From Megalopta genalis (lineage: Eukaryota > Arthropoda > Insecta > Hymenoptera > Halictidae), in assembly GCF_051020955.1 (NCBI RefSeq), contig NC_135013.1:38315087-38379086 (forward strand): DNA of 64,000 bases, read 5' to 3'. Shown piece by piece: positions 1 to 11,045 of the stretch. A program made the position numbers and the translations under genes. Numbering within the stretch: position 1 is the stretch's first letter; each line of letters opens with the position of its first letter. The notes under the pieces are model-generated. The model searched no databases and was not told where the DNA came from. It saw nothing but the letters and a program-made list of their open reading frames with translations.

Positions 1-2400
1 TTGAACTTTCTTGTTTCGGTTTAATTGATCGAATCGCTTGGATTTCGTGGTCACTTTTCGATTTTCATTATTTAACGTGCTAAGTGCTTCGGAAGATCGT
101 TCCATCCTCCTTAATGCCCGATGATTTCGTACACGGGGCCGAGCTAGGGAATGGTGGTCCCTGGCGGGTCGGCTCGCCGATGGATCGCTTTCGAATCAAT
201 TACATCAAGATTTCCCAGAGCCTCGGCGCAAACAAGGCGCCCCATGAAAACTTGAAAAGTATTTCACCTCGTGGAACTCGACCGCCAAGGCGGGTAATGA
301 AGTACCGCCGAACCCCGCGGGAGTCAACAAAGTTTCATTAAAGCGGAAGCAGCTCAACCTGCTACCGTCCCTCATAAATGCGTATCTTCATGTATGTTAC
401 TTAAATCGATTCGCGGCGTGCCGACGCGTCGCGCCGCGCCGCGACTCCGCACTCGGCCAACTCTAATTCCCTTCGTCCTCCAATTATACCGAATGCTGCC
501 GCCACTTTTGTTGGGCTTCGCGCGATCTGTCGCGTGACTCGACACTTTTGCCACCGTTTCGCTGTCTCACTGTCTAAAAATACTCTGTTGAGTAGACAGA
601 TTCCCGGTTGACAGATCCCCGGCGCTCGAGTGAAAGAACCTTTCGTTTCTGTCGCTATTTTCGTGCTCCTGGAATTTTTTCTACGGAAACGGAGAAAGAT
701 TTTTTAAACGCTGCTCGTTGCTTTTCATCGTTCACGGTTTCACCAACGATTGTATATTTTTACATGTATACCTGGCAACGATTACTTTGATATATTTAAC
801 GACGATCGTTTTTATATATATTTAACAACGATCGTTTATTTTAATTAACGTTATTAACGTAGCAACGTAAACAAGCAATTAATATCACGTTAATTTATTA
901 ATTATTGTTGTTATTAATGTTATTTTAATTGAATACGCTTAACGTTAAACGTAATAATTTAGTATGTTAAACGTAATAAGTTAATATGGAAATGTTTCGG
1001 CACGGATATCGAAGTCGACTTGGATTTTGGCTAACTCTAGACAAATTTCCTAATATTCTTTTGCTGTGGAAGAAGATGTAATAAATTAATGTACAGTTAG
1101 AACTCTGATCTAGGATATTAAAACGATGTATGAAGAACGTGCTTATTCCTTTTCAGAGGAATCGGCCGCGTTTCAGCATGTTTAATGCAGCGACGGTAAA
1201 ACATACATTAAAAAATTATCATAACCATGTACGTAAAAAATGCGTTGCTCGAACATGCTGACTACAATGCAGCTCCTATCGGTCCAGCAGTCATAAAAGA
1301 ATTATATGCAGAAAGAAACGACAGGGTTGTTTTCCGGTTTTTATTACTGCACAGCGTGCGATGGTCTCGCTATAACTCTGCTAATGTCTAAAATTGTTAT
1401 AAATCGCTTGACAAGGATATCGCGGGGCTTATACTCGGTTCGAACAGTCATTAACAACTTCCGTTAAAATCCGACAATTTTTCCTTGACTCGAAATACAT
1501 CAAGAAATGATAATTGGCGAATAAGGAAGGCTCGGGCAAACGGCAACCGCAATGAGAGGTCTAAATTCATTAGCGCTGTTTATTCAACGAATTACAGTCT
1601 GTTTCAAACGAATTATTTTTACATGGAACCCGGCCCGGCCACAGAAACGATTAATCCGGAAACGAATAAGGCGAAAGCTTGCGAGACTCTTTTCGGAAAG
1701 GATTTCTCGGCGCTTTCGTTTCCCGAGGGAAGAGGGATTAAACCGTATCCTGGCAATTTTCCGTCGAAAACGGGTCCCGCGAATTTTTCCTTCGCACATC
1801 TCCGTTCCGGAACGGGGTCCCGCGCGTCGTTCGACGGTTCGCACGCGGATTTATCGGCGACGCATAATTATTAGGTTGAAACACGCGTCGCGCTGCATTG
1901 AAAAACGCGCTAATTCAAAAGGATCCGTGTCCTCGTTAATAGATTTAATTTTAAAGCCCACACGCCCGACAGGATAATAACGTTCCCTATGATAATCAGC
2001 GGATAATGAACCGCCATTATACCCGGCCCCGTGAACTGAAAGGACATCTTACGATTCACAGTTTTTCCGCCGCGAACGTAATTAGAGTTGAAACCGGTCG
2101 GAGTTAAAAAACAATTCGGACGAACATAACACGCGATTACCGTCGTCGAAACTCAAGCATGCTCGACGACCAGTCGTTGTCAGGGTCGGATAAATTTTTT
2201 CGTACGTTCCATGTTTCAACGCGGCACAAATTTCGCTCTTCTCCATTGAAATTCTTTCATTTTGCATTTCAATTGTTCCTAAGAGAAAATTGTTTCTATT
2301 CACTTTCAGCGATTGTTTATGTTTCGTTTCAATTCTACTGAGAAAATGCTGCTAGATCGTCACTAGTAGACTGAGGAATCGTTCAGAGTAACCGAACGAG
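1..2400. other. no gene recognised; AT-rich to mixed DNA
   Basis: I see no convincing coding region, RNA gene or terminal-repeat element here. Two short CpG-rich patches (about 120-500 and 1630-1870) are open in several frames on both strands, which is the expected effect of GC-rich sequence and not evidence of a gene. A stretch at about 780-980 is rich in ATTAACG-type words. Confidence 0.5.
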
Positions 2401-2669
2401 TGTCTTTCCCTTTTTTGCTTAAACAATGTTACAATTTCGGCAAATTTCCCCCCCTCGCAAATCATAATAAATCTACTCAGAGATCAAACCACAAACAGCT
2501 CCACAAGGTAGTTAGCCGTACATTTATTAAAGTAAATGACGACAAAACAATCACTGGAACTGTTATTAATGGCAGAACAATCAAGTATAAATTCTCCATT
2601 GCACTTTCAATGAAAAAAATCCTGTTGTATCTACATCGTTCTTCTCGCAATAAAAAACTTAAAAATTAG
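2400..2669 (+). other. open frame of unknown origin upstream of the LINE tail
   Basis: An 89-codon open frame with a basic composition lies just before the LINE fragment. I recognise no domain. It may be chance or part of an older decayed element. It does not read as LINE reverse transcriptase in this frame. Confidence 0.15.
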
Positions 2670-2776
2670 AAAAGGAAACTTCTATATAATTCTATATAAT
2701 TCTACATAATTTTAACAATCCCATCATAATGAAGGAGGTATAAAATTCCTTTGATTTTAACAATCTAATCAGTGAT

Positions 2777-3452
2777 TTGCAAAACGAGTTATACAGACAC
2801 CAAAATATTACCCTCTGCGAAAGTAAACATGACAATATTGAAATTCCAGGAAATAATACCGAGGTAAATGTAGACCTAAGGCACGTTGAAATCCCATTGG
2901 AGGATGCTCAGAAATTTTTAACAAGAATATTTGGCATAAGTGGAACCAGGAATGGATACATTCGAACCCCTTTCTCCTACACGAACTCAGAGAAATTATA
3001 TTCTCTACCAATCCCGCAGTATATTTAACAAGAAGGAAGCAAATTGTGCTATCTCGACTAAGAATTGGTCATACTAAAATAACACATCAGTGCATACTCT
3101 CTAAAACGGACAAACCAATTTGTAACAACTGTAGCACTGAGCTTACAGTTAAGCACATCCTATTTGAATGTCCAGTGTACAACAATATCAGAAAAAAAGT
3201 AAAAATGCTCAATACCATCAAAGAATGTTTGGACAACTACAACCAAACAGCAAAAGTTATGTCAGGCTTAGAAGAAACCAAATTGTTTAGCGAAATTATA
3301 TAGTAACATAAGAAGCTTAGATTAAGAAAATAACGTAAAAATGTAGTACAAAACTATTGTATATTACACTACATGTAACCTACAAATGTTATCCCCTAAG
3401 TGGTCGCTAATTTCTATTAAGCAGATGCGACATTAAATAAATAAATTAAAAA
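2777..3452 (+). pseudogene. 5'-truncated non-LTR retrotransposon (LINE), ORF2 C-terminus and 3' UTR
   Basis: This is the tail of a reverse-transcriptase-type retrotransposon, dead by truncation. At 2777-2925 the frame carries IPGNNTEVN, matching the IPGNxxAD segment near the end of the RNase H domain of I/Jockey-like LINEs. After a frame change near 2925 it continues as KNIWHKWNQEW, then LSRLRIGHTKITHQ. The reading frame 3046-3303 ends with the usual cysteine/histidine motif: CNNC, LTVKHILFEC. The 3' UTR ends in an A-rich run with repeated AAATAAATAAAT near 3435-3452. The reverse transcriptase and endonuclease parts are missing. A second tail of the same family lies on the minus strand near 31340-31722. 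The class is well supported; the exact clade (I, Jockey or R1-like) is inferred from general resemblance. Confidence 0.8.
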
Positions 3453-4285
3453 GGAAACATATCGGCAAGAAAAATACCAAATATTCTCCACCGTTTACAA
3501 TTCCTCTAAAAGCTGCACAGAAGTCGCATCGAATTTTGCGATACGAAATAATCGAATCGTACGTACAATTTCAAGAAAATTCTCCACGAAACGTAACTAT
3601 AAAAAAATAATATTCTCCGGGTGATTACGGCGTCTGGAAATATCTTGAGCAGTTTCATGCACGACGAAAGAAGAAGATCCATTTGCCGAAAGTAGACTAA
3701 GAGAGTCCAGTCCGTTCACCGAACAGCGAGCGTTTTAGCCGAATAGAGAGAACATTGGTGCACGGTGCTCTCTAGAGTTGGTACCGCGTCAGAATCCCAA
3801 AACTTTCGGTCGGCTGCAATTTCATTTTGCCGCGCTCCATTCTTTCGCGACGGATCGAGAAACCGGCGATTATCCGGCGGACAAACGTTTGTCGTCGTCG
3901 ACGGTCTGGTTACAGAAGTTCGCGGAGAGCCGTGCAGAGTCTCTCGCCGGGAGCGAGAGAGTATCTCGCAGACGTAATTGACGCGTGTTATGGTGACGTC
4001 CCCATAGCCGCGGCGAGAGCACGCTCCTGCGAGCACAAAATCGAATTGTTTCCAGCGGGCTGCCTCGCAGTTTATTGCTGGATACCGAGCATCGGCGTTG
4101 CATTCTGGGAATGTCTCTGCTCGGAAATAATCCGCCGGTCCCCTCCGCTAATACCTCTGCCTACCATCCTCCGGTGGTACGATCCATGTCTGGCTGGTTT
4201 TGACCCTCCCCCGAGATCCACGAAAATAAACTTTGGATGACGGTGAAACCGTCGCGAGCCGCATCTATCGTTGAGGTCTGCCAAA
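3453..4285. other. no gene recognised; CpG-rich patch
   Basis: The stretch 3716-4250 is CpG-rich and open in several overlapping frames on both strands with no recognisable domain. I treat these frames as composition artefacts. No repeat boundaries were found. Confidence 0.4.
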
Positions 4286-4565
4286 ATTGAGTGGGTTAGA
4301 ATCACAGTGGCGTGAGTCACGCTTTCGTAAATGTTGACTTGCTTCTTCACACGTTGAATGCCACGCCGGTTTTACAGAAATTGTCCGTGGCGCCGCGATG
4401 AATTTTCTTTTATGTGATACGTATAATGTTGAAATATTATCTGCAATAGGTAAGTTACAGTGTAAAACCATGTTTGACATGTTAATTGCGACAGGGGTCA
4501 CTGTTTGAATTGACGACGGTAATAATAGAAAATTTTAGATATTGACATTTGTTTTAAATTATATA

Positions 4566-4930
4566 CAGGGTGTCTCAAAAATGTCTCGCAAACCGAAAGT
4601 GGCGGGTTCCTCGGATCATTTGAAGGAACTTCTTCCTTTACAAAAATTTTCTCCGAGGCACCGTTAACGAGTTATTAACGAAAGCCAGTGACCAATGAGA
4701 GGCGAGCTCAGCTGGCGCGAGGCGACCGAGCCAATGAGCGGAACTGGGCTTCGTGCGCTGGTTAGCTGGGCCCACTCGCGTCAGCCTTACTCGATTCTTA
4801 TTGGTCACTGTTTTTTGTTAATAACTCGTTAACAGTGTCTCGGAGAAAATTTTAGTGAATGAAGAAGTTGCTTCAAATGATCCGAGGAACCCGCTGTTTC
4901 CGGATTGCGAGACATTTTTGGGACACCCTG
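4566..4930. mobile_element. foldback MITE, CAGGGTGTCTCA ends, TA target site
   Basis: This is a near full-length palindrome of 365 bp. It starts CAGGGTGTCTCAAAAATG and ends CATTTTTGGGACACCCTG, with TA on both sides. Inner arms pair as well: TTAACGAGTTATTAACGAAA with its complement near 4815-4835, and GATCATTTGAAGGAACTTC with its complement near 4865-4885. Related copies are at 9194-10005 and 60389-60737. No protein is encoded. TA target sites and a CAGGG start fit a Tc1/mariner-type non-autonomous element, which is an inference. Confidence 0.8.
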
Positions 4931-4937
4931 TATATAT

Positions 4938-5030
4938 CACGAGTTATTCATTCAATTTGTATGTTACTTACGACACTAATGTTACAATAACACTTGTTAA
5001 AAATCAGAATAAATATCTCATTGTTACTTT
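4938..5030. repeat. fragment of the TTAA element family seen at 27368-27575
   Basis: The words ATTCAATTTGTATGTTACTT, GTTACAATAACACTTGTTAA and AATCAGAATAAAT occur here in inverted orientation relative to the 208-bp element at 27368-27575. The terminal repeats are missing, so this is a partial copy. Confidence 0.55.
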
Positions 5031-5310
5031 TAACATGTTGAATGCCACGCCGGTTTTACAGAAATTGTCCGTGGCGCCGCGATGAATTTTCTTTTATGTG
5101 ATACATATAATGTTGAAATATTATCTGCAATAGATAAGTTACAGTGTATAACCATGATTGACATGTTAATTGCGACAGGGCTCACTGTTTGGATTGACGA
5201 TATAAATATAAATAATATAAAATTATAATTAATAATATAATATACAATATAAATAATACAAAATTTTAGATATTGACATTTGTTTTAAATTATATATATT
5301 TCTATCAATT

Positions 5311-5382
5311 TAGGCGCGCCGGTCACCGGTGGCCTCCATGGCGTCACCGCCAAGTTAAGTGCCGGTCACCGGTGACCCCCGT
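5311..5382. repeat. CpG-rich double palindrome
   Basis: Two copies of GCCGGTCACCGGTG lie 50 bp apart within AT-rich DNA, with a GGCGCGCC site next to the first copy. It lies at the right end of the composite insertion and is probably its subterminal hairpin. Confidence 0.45.
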
Positions 5383-5659
5383 CATTCAATGTGCTAAAAT
5401 GTAATCTATGGGTGCCAAAATTGCAGTGAAATTAAAAAGACGGGGGAAATAATAAAGTTACTGTAAAGTGAGTGATACGAGCGACAAAGTTACTGTAAAT
5501 TAACTTAACTGTAAATTGTCATTACAATAAATTGTCATTACAGTGAAATTAAAAAGACGAAGGAAATAATAAAGTTACTGTAAAGTGAGTGATACGAGTG
5601 ACAAAGTTACTATAAATTAATTTAACTGTAAATTATGATTACAATAAATTTGGTCGGTA

Positions 5660-6683
5660 AACAATACGCATGTTAGCAAACAATGGCAGTCTTACAGTTC
5701 TAATGTTTCTCCGACTATTTGATTAAAAAAGTCAAAATGAACGTGCATTACAGAATTTCACGCAACAGAATTTTCAGTATCATTTTTTAGCATAATAGAA
5801 TACATCACAGCCGCGTCACTAATTCCGCCGCGTCCAATAACGAAGATTGAACTCTCCAAAAAATTCTTCTGGAACGAAAGAATCGATTTCGCCGCGAACG
5901 AGCATCGACTGCGGCCTGCGAAATGGACACGGTATCGGCGCATCGCGCAGCGAATACAAAACTACAATATCCCGTTAAAAAGACCGGCGGACTCGTTTTT
6001 TAGGCCGCACGATATGAAAAGGCTTTTCATTCGGAACACCCCGTACGTAACCGCGAAAAATTCCCAATTTCGATTTGCCGGGAAAAGAATTTCCGGCCGA
6101 TCGGATTTGTCATAATTACCGTGAAATTACGCTTCCGCGCCCGGCGCCGCCGGACGAATTTCAGGATCCGAACGAGCGAGCCGAGCCGAGCCGAGTCGCG
6201 CCGAGCCGCGCCGAGCATAATCGTCGCGCGGTAATCCATAAAGTTGCACCAGATCTGCGATTGATTGATTCGGAAATGTTGCGGCCAACCTGCGGATGAC
6301 AGCTTGGTAATAAGCCTGTCAGCGGACCAGAGAGCCTCCCGATATTAGCAAATGATTTTTTCCTGCTCGACAATGCTAAGTTATTTGACCGCGATGCGAG
6401 CGGATAGAGCAGGTCGACTGCATAGGAGAGTACACGCGGTGGCGGCGCGGTTTGCTTGCTCGGAGAGAGAGCCTTCCGATTGCTCCTCTGGGTGAGCAAC
6501 ATCAAAGATAGAGAAACTCTCTAGCAAGTTGAGCTCCGATGGCGGGATAAGATAGCTTTCGGTTTCGGATGAGTTAGGACGGTGTCCCATGGGTCAATCT
6601 CTGTTCATGTTTGCTCTAGAGAGGCATGCCAGGATGAGTAACGCCGGGAAAGAAGAATGGATACTTTGTTTAACACGTGTAGA
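5660..6683. other. no gene recognised
   Basis: This is mixed AT-rich and CpG-rich sequence. A short tandem of CGAGC/CCGAG words occurs at 6176-6220. Long open frames near 6160-6590 overlap on opposite strands and carry no recognisable domain. Confidence 0.4.
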
Positions 6684-7190
6684 ACAGAGTTGGGCAACAT
6701 TTTACTCAGATAATAGATGAAAAAGATAAGGACTAATGAATCAAATTTTATTCGACGCTATCAAATATATATTCAGTCGAATACACAAAGTCTAGATACA
6801 AATTTACTCGAATAGAATTTTACTCGAATAAGAATTCACTCGAATAGGATTTTATTTGAATGAGAATTCATTCGAATAATATTTTATTCGAATAAGAGAA
6901 TTTATTCGTAGAGGAATACGTACGGAAAATAATTGATTTGAATAAAAGTTATAGAATATATAATGTTTTTTTCATAGTTTATCGATTTATTTCTTCCATA
7001 TTATTTTTTCGAATTATTCTAACAAAGAATTTGTCAAATTATTTGAATGAAAAATTATTGGGATAAAGAATTATTGGAATAAATAGAATAATTGATGTCG
7101 AATAATGAATTATTCGACTAAAATATTCGACTGAAAGGAATTCGCTCGAATAATTGCCTTCGAGAAATATTTATTCGAAACTCTGGTATA
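6684..7190. repeat. GAATAA-rich degenerate tandem block
   Basis: The block begins at AGAGTTGGGCAACATTTTAC and consists of variants of ACTCGAATAAAATTTT and its complement, so it is both tandem and inverted-repeat rich. A related block lies at 21410-21932 and ends in TGCCCAACTCTG, the complement of this block's start. It is probably a foldback element with an expanded inner array. No coding potential is credible. Confidence 0.55.
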
Positions 7191-8094
7191 CAGTACTACG
7201 AGTGGGCGTGGCTTAATTGCTCCAGATCTTTGTGGTGCGAAGACAGTGTCCAACGCGGCGATCTTTGTCCTCTTCTGCTCTAGAATGACGTTTTCAAGCC
7301 AACAATATCAAAGCAGAAGTTCCACGATTGTTTATCCCTTTCATTTCGTATAAGTGGTCTCGAGTGGGCGTGGCTTATCGAGGTTTGTTGAAACCAGAAT
7401 GGGGCCCCCGCTTGCTCGAGAGATCCGAGCGATTGAGAACGGAAATTGAAAAATGGCGAAGAGAAAAGACGAACGAAAGAATACATTTTTTTCGAAATTG
7501 CTCATCGCCGCAACGATGGACGGGTGCGCGGCGATGGGGGGAGCGGGGAACGGGCTTTTCATCCGTCACGCAACGAAACTCTATTTAGTGGAGCTCGCAC
7601 GCATTCACCGGGCACGTTTCACCGGTTTTCTATATTTCGAGCATTTAAGCGATGAAAAAAATCCCTGTTTGCATGCCTCCGCTGCAGAACAATGGACCGC
7701 CAAGGTGTCCCGCGTTCGCGTTTCCCCGCGTAGAATCGCGGGAGGGTGGGTTAACATTAGTGGGATTACAGAATGCCGGGAAAGTTGAATGGAACCCGGT
7801 TGGTCAGAATGGAAATTCGATTCGAACGATCCGCTGTTTATCCGCTGGACTCGTTTGCCGTGAGAAAAATTGCTTTTCAACGGGGAACATCTTCGTAGCG
7901 TCGGAGAGATGTAATGAAGATGGAAATTGCAAGAAGTGTAATGAGTTTTACAGTTGGGACAGTTGTAAATGGTTTCTCTTTTCTGTTTCTTCTTGCGGTA
8001 ATGTGAAAAACGAATGAACGGGACGTCGTTAGCTTGACAGCTGATGGAAATTAATGCATTTTATTAGAAAAGATTATAACGAGCTCGGCTATAT
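7191..8094. other. no gene recognised; contains two copies of a GC-box-like word
   Basis: The 17-bp word CGAGTGGGCGTGGCTTA occurs at about 7199 and again at about 7361. Open frames between 7330 and 8017 overlap on both strands and show no domain. I see no splice pattern that would join them. Confidence 0.35.
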
Positions 8095-8255
8095 TCGATA
8101 TTTCTAATTGCATCAGTATTAAGGGCGAAATGTAAGATGTTCTTATTTTAAAAATGATGACGGCTTCTTTTTTAAGCCACTATCATTTTCAAAATAAGTA
8201 CATCAAATATTTTCCACTCGCTCCTCAATACCATCGCAATTAGAAATATCCAATA
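8095..8255. mobile_element. small foldback element, about 160 bp
   Basis: The left arm, from GATATTTCTAATTGCATC, pairs with the right arm ending in GCAATTAGAAATATC. Inner segments also pair, for example CTTATTTTAAAAATGAT with its complement at 8190-8205. The loop is the sequence GGCTTCTTTTTTAAGCC. TA dinucleotides flank it. It looks like a MITE, but I see no second copy in this window. Confidence 0.55.
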
Positions 8256-8906
8256 ATATTAGCCTCGTTGTAATCTCTTTCAATAAAACATACATTCGAC
8301 AACCACGAAATAATTGCTTCAATTTGCATCGATTCTTTGCACATTGGAAATATTTGTTCTCCACGTTTCCCGAATATGTCGTGAAATATTTTGTCGAGGT
8401 GAATAATCAACAAGTGAAAAGCGATTTCTGTTATTACTTTAAACATGACCATATAACTTGACGCTGCGAAGGAAAAAGGCCCCGTTGCGAAACGAGTTTG
8501 AACAGAAGTTAATTCCCAGGTCAACAGGTTAACGTACGTTGAAGGTAACACACCGTGAAATTATTTATTTGGTCAGTCTGAAATTGCGGCTGTCCTGGGA
8601 ACAGTTTCACCTGCAAGCGTCGTCGAGAACCCTCGAAAGGCTTATAGCAAGCAGCCATAATCGTAATGGCCCAATGAAAGGTTCATTCGAGCGAGACCAG
8701 CCGCTATTGTTGTTGCAAATTGCTCGGATCCTAAGTGAAACGGATGAGAATCGTAGAATTTCAATTCTCTACTGCGAGATGCTACACGAATTCTACAAAT
8801 AGCACTGCTGCTCGAGCATTTCTGATCGCTCGTGACTAAACCCTTGACCTTTATGCAAAATAAAAATTGCGTCTGCATCGACTGCAAGAAGCAGAAGCCA
8901 CCTAGA
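8256..8906. other. no gene recognised
   Basis: AT-rich sequence. Open frames at 8240-8551 (-) and 8539-8802 (+) have no recognisable domain. Confidence 0.35.
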
Positions 8907-8908
8907 TA

Positions 8909-9118
8909 CAGTAATTTCTCCTTAATTAGAGCTCAGATTGCACACAAAAATGGACAATTTGGGAGAGGAAATACGATTATTCAAGCCTTGCATCTCGTTT
9001 TTATGGTTGTTGAAAATCGGTAACTATAAAAACGAGACGCAAGGCTCAATTAGTACCTCCTCTTCCAAATTGTCCATTTTTGTGTACAAACTGAGCGTCA
9101 ATTGGGGAGAATTTATTG
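8909..9118. mobile_element. palindromic MITE, CAGTAATTTCTCC family, copy 1
   Basis: This 210-bp palindrome starts CAGTAATTTCTCC and ends GGAGAATTTATTG, with TA on both sides. Conserved inner words are GCACACAAAAATGGACAATT and its complement, and AACGAGACGCAAGGCTC near the centre. Copies in this window are at 19700, 33764 and 42912, with a remnant at 47815. No protein is encoded. TA target sites suggest mobilisation by a Tc1/mariner-type transposase. Confidence 0.8.
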
Positions 9119-9193
9119 TAAATAGCACGAATTCCTTTTCAAAATTCATAGTTAATTTCTCTATATTTTCGATAAATTATTGATACAATAATA

Positions 9194-10005
9194 CAGGGTG
9201 TTCCACAATTATTTTAACAGCCCAAAAAAGGGGTAGCTGAGGTCATTTGAAGTAACTTTTTCCTTTGCGGGATGAGGGATATGTTTGTTAGAGAAATATC
9301 AATCAAGGTTATGTCAAGGTCAACATATGAAATTTTTAAGCAAGGTGTACCGTGAAGTTTAACAAAGTACTTAAATGATATTTTACAACTAAATGGGTGA
9401 GTATCTTATTGATAATATTCTTCACATTTCTCTAACAAACATATCCCTTACATCCTTTAACACGATTATTATTTATTAAATTAGCTTTGCGAATCATTCG
9501 TTGAACTGTGTTCGGACACGGAGTTATTTGAATTAAAATATCATTTACGTACTTTGTTAATCTTCACTGTACACCTTGCTTAAAAATTTCATATGTTACA
9601 CACAAGGTGTCATGCACACTAGAAAATTAAAACGGCCGTCACGGTTAAATTACTTACTATTTCGGAACCGAAAAATTAGTAAATATTCTTCAGACGTTCT
9701 AAAGTAAAGGTGAACAGCGTTTTTCTCAAAAATATCACTGTTACGTAGTAAAAAAAAATCCGGGAAGTTCTCGCTTCGTGATTTGTTCAATACTTCGAAC
9801 GCGGCTCGAGTCCGTCCCGACCATCTGTCAAAGCCTCGTGCTGCGGACTCTCGAACTTCGCGCCGTCACCTCTCATTGGTCAGTGTTTTCCGTTAATAAC
9901 TCGTAAACAAAGCCGCAGATCGCATTTTCGCAAAGGAAAAAGTTACTACAAACGACCTCAGCTACCCCTCATTTTCGGCTGTTAAAATAATTGTGGAACA
10001 CCCTG
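9194..10005. mobile_element. foldback element, CAGGGTGTTCCACA ends, with nested palindromes
   Basis: The ends are CAGGGTGTTCCACAATTATT and its complement ending at 10005, with TA on both sides. Just inside, TGAGGTCATTTGAAGTAAC pairs with GTTACTACAAACGACCTCA. Two more inverted pairs lie inside: 9279-9300 with 9426-9449 (ATATGTTTGTTAGAGAAAT), and 9323-9388 with 9538-9598 (ATTTTTAAGCAAGGTGTAC). At 812 bp it is more than twice the length of its relatives at 4566 and 60389, so it probably carries another element inserted within it. Confidence 0.7.
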
Positions 10006-10007
10006 TA

Positions 10008-10865
10008 TAAGATGATAAGATCGAGGTTTAATCGAGGTCCTTCCACAATTTCATCCTTATTACTTGGAATAATCCAAGATTTAAGTAATAAAGATCGAGG
10101 AAAATCCGGTTCGGTTAATCGAGGTTCTACTGCAACAGATATCTTCTTGTTCGCATGAAATCTTGATCGAATAAATTCTTATTCGGAATGAGGATGAAAT
10201 TACTGTATTTATTTTTCCCTGTAATAATTGATATGGTTCGAAATGGAACAGAACACGAGACGCTCTATTATTTATTCGTAATACTATATTATTCTACACT
10301 ATCTTCATTACATTTTACGCTCCACAAACTTACGTTTAACTTCGGCTCTACAAAAGCTTCGATATCTGTTACCAAACTTTCTGACAAATTTGAAGTTCAT
10401 TGTTCAGTAAACAGACGATCGAACATTTTTAAGCAGTGCAATGAGTTCCCCTGCCACGTTACGTCCTTAGTGCATCATCGCGCGGATCGATTGCAAATTG
10501 TTATCGGCTAGCGAAGTGAGTTTTAACTTCTATCGTTAAAACTTTCCGCGAAGAGAGAAAGAAAGTACGAGGGAAGCGCGACGGGGAGAAATCCAGGCAA
10601 AGATGCAAACAGTCGAAGAAGATGCCTGGGAAATCTCAAGTTTCTTTAACCATTCGGAATGTTAATAATATCTCGAACGATTTTCAACGATTCGTAAAAA
10701 TCTTCGAGCGCTGGAGAAACATTTCACTTACCTCTGACTTAAACTAAATTGATGAAATACGCAATTATTTTGATTCTTGCCATATTCTCGTCTCGTTCAA
10801 ATTATCGGAAGAAAATGTACGCCGAAATAATTCTTGAAACATTGACAGTTATAATTTTAATGACA
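10008..10865. other. no gene recognised
   Basis: AT-rich sequence. The open frame 10188-10511 (+) is 107 codons, hydrophobic then basic, and has no recognised domain. It lacks neighbouring splice signals that would support an exon. Confidence 0.35.
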
Positions 10866-11045
10866 TATTTGAGTGGGTTGGAATCATAATGGCGCGACAT
10901 GTTCGAAAATTTCGACTTCTGTCTTGAAATGCAATCTGCACGTGCCAAAATGTTTAAAAGGCGAGTGAAATGAATTATGAAGCTGTCATAAATTAATTTC
11001 GCTTTGAATTGTAACAATAAATAACAATAAATTTAGTCACTGCGA
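10866..11045 (+). repeat. uninterrupted copy of the GTGGGTTAGAATCA dispersed repeat
   Basis: It starts GAGTGGGTTGGAATCATAAT and ends near AACAATAAATTTAGTCACTG. Comparison with 4286-5652 shows the same order of words without the 1.05-kb insertion, so it serves as the empty-site reference. On the minus strand it reads SRHYDSNPLKY, similar to short peptides from the other copies. I take this as shared repeat ancestry and not a gene. Confidence 0.55.

Larger units (their letters stand above)
4346..5396. mobile_element. composite insertion with CACRTTGAATG ends
   Basis: The insert starts with CACGTTGAATGCCACGCC and ends with GTCATTCAATGTGCTAA, so the ends are inverted and imperfect. Inside are two direct copies of about 210 bp, at 4350-4562 and 5037-5290, each starting TTGAATGCCACGCCGG and each including GTCCGTGGCGCCGCGATG. 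Between the copies lie a palindromic MITE (4566-4930) and a fragment of another MITE (4938-5030). The end sequence resembles that of the TTAA-type element at 12317-12559 (CACGTTAAGTGCC). The structure suggests a non-autonomous element that was duplicated and then invaded. Confidence 0.5.
4286..5652. repeat. interrupted copy of a dispersed repeat (GTGGGTTAGAATCA family)
   Basis: The left part (4286-4345) begins with GAGTGGGTTAGAATCACAG and the right part (5397-5652) resumes with ATGTAATCTATGGGTGCCAA. These two parts match the beginning and middle of an uninterrupted copy at 10866-11045, so about 1.05 kb has been inserted between them. The right part also carries a tandem duplication of about 117 bp: the word GTGAAATTAAAAAGACG recurs near 5425 and 5542. 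Further copies of the opening motif occur near 34879 (+) and 35540-35570 (-). The family has no recognised protein. Confidence 0.6.

Noticed and set aside
1150..1190. Possible 39-bp exon between CCTTTTCAG and GGTAAAA
   Set aside because: The donor is weak, the candidate is very short, and the following AT-rich DNA gives no support.
7199..7377. Two GGGCGTGGC words as a promoter
   Set aside because: Only a 17-bp match with different flanks and no gene downstream; recorded but not called regulatory.
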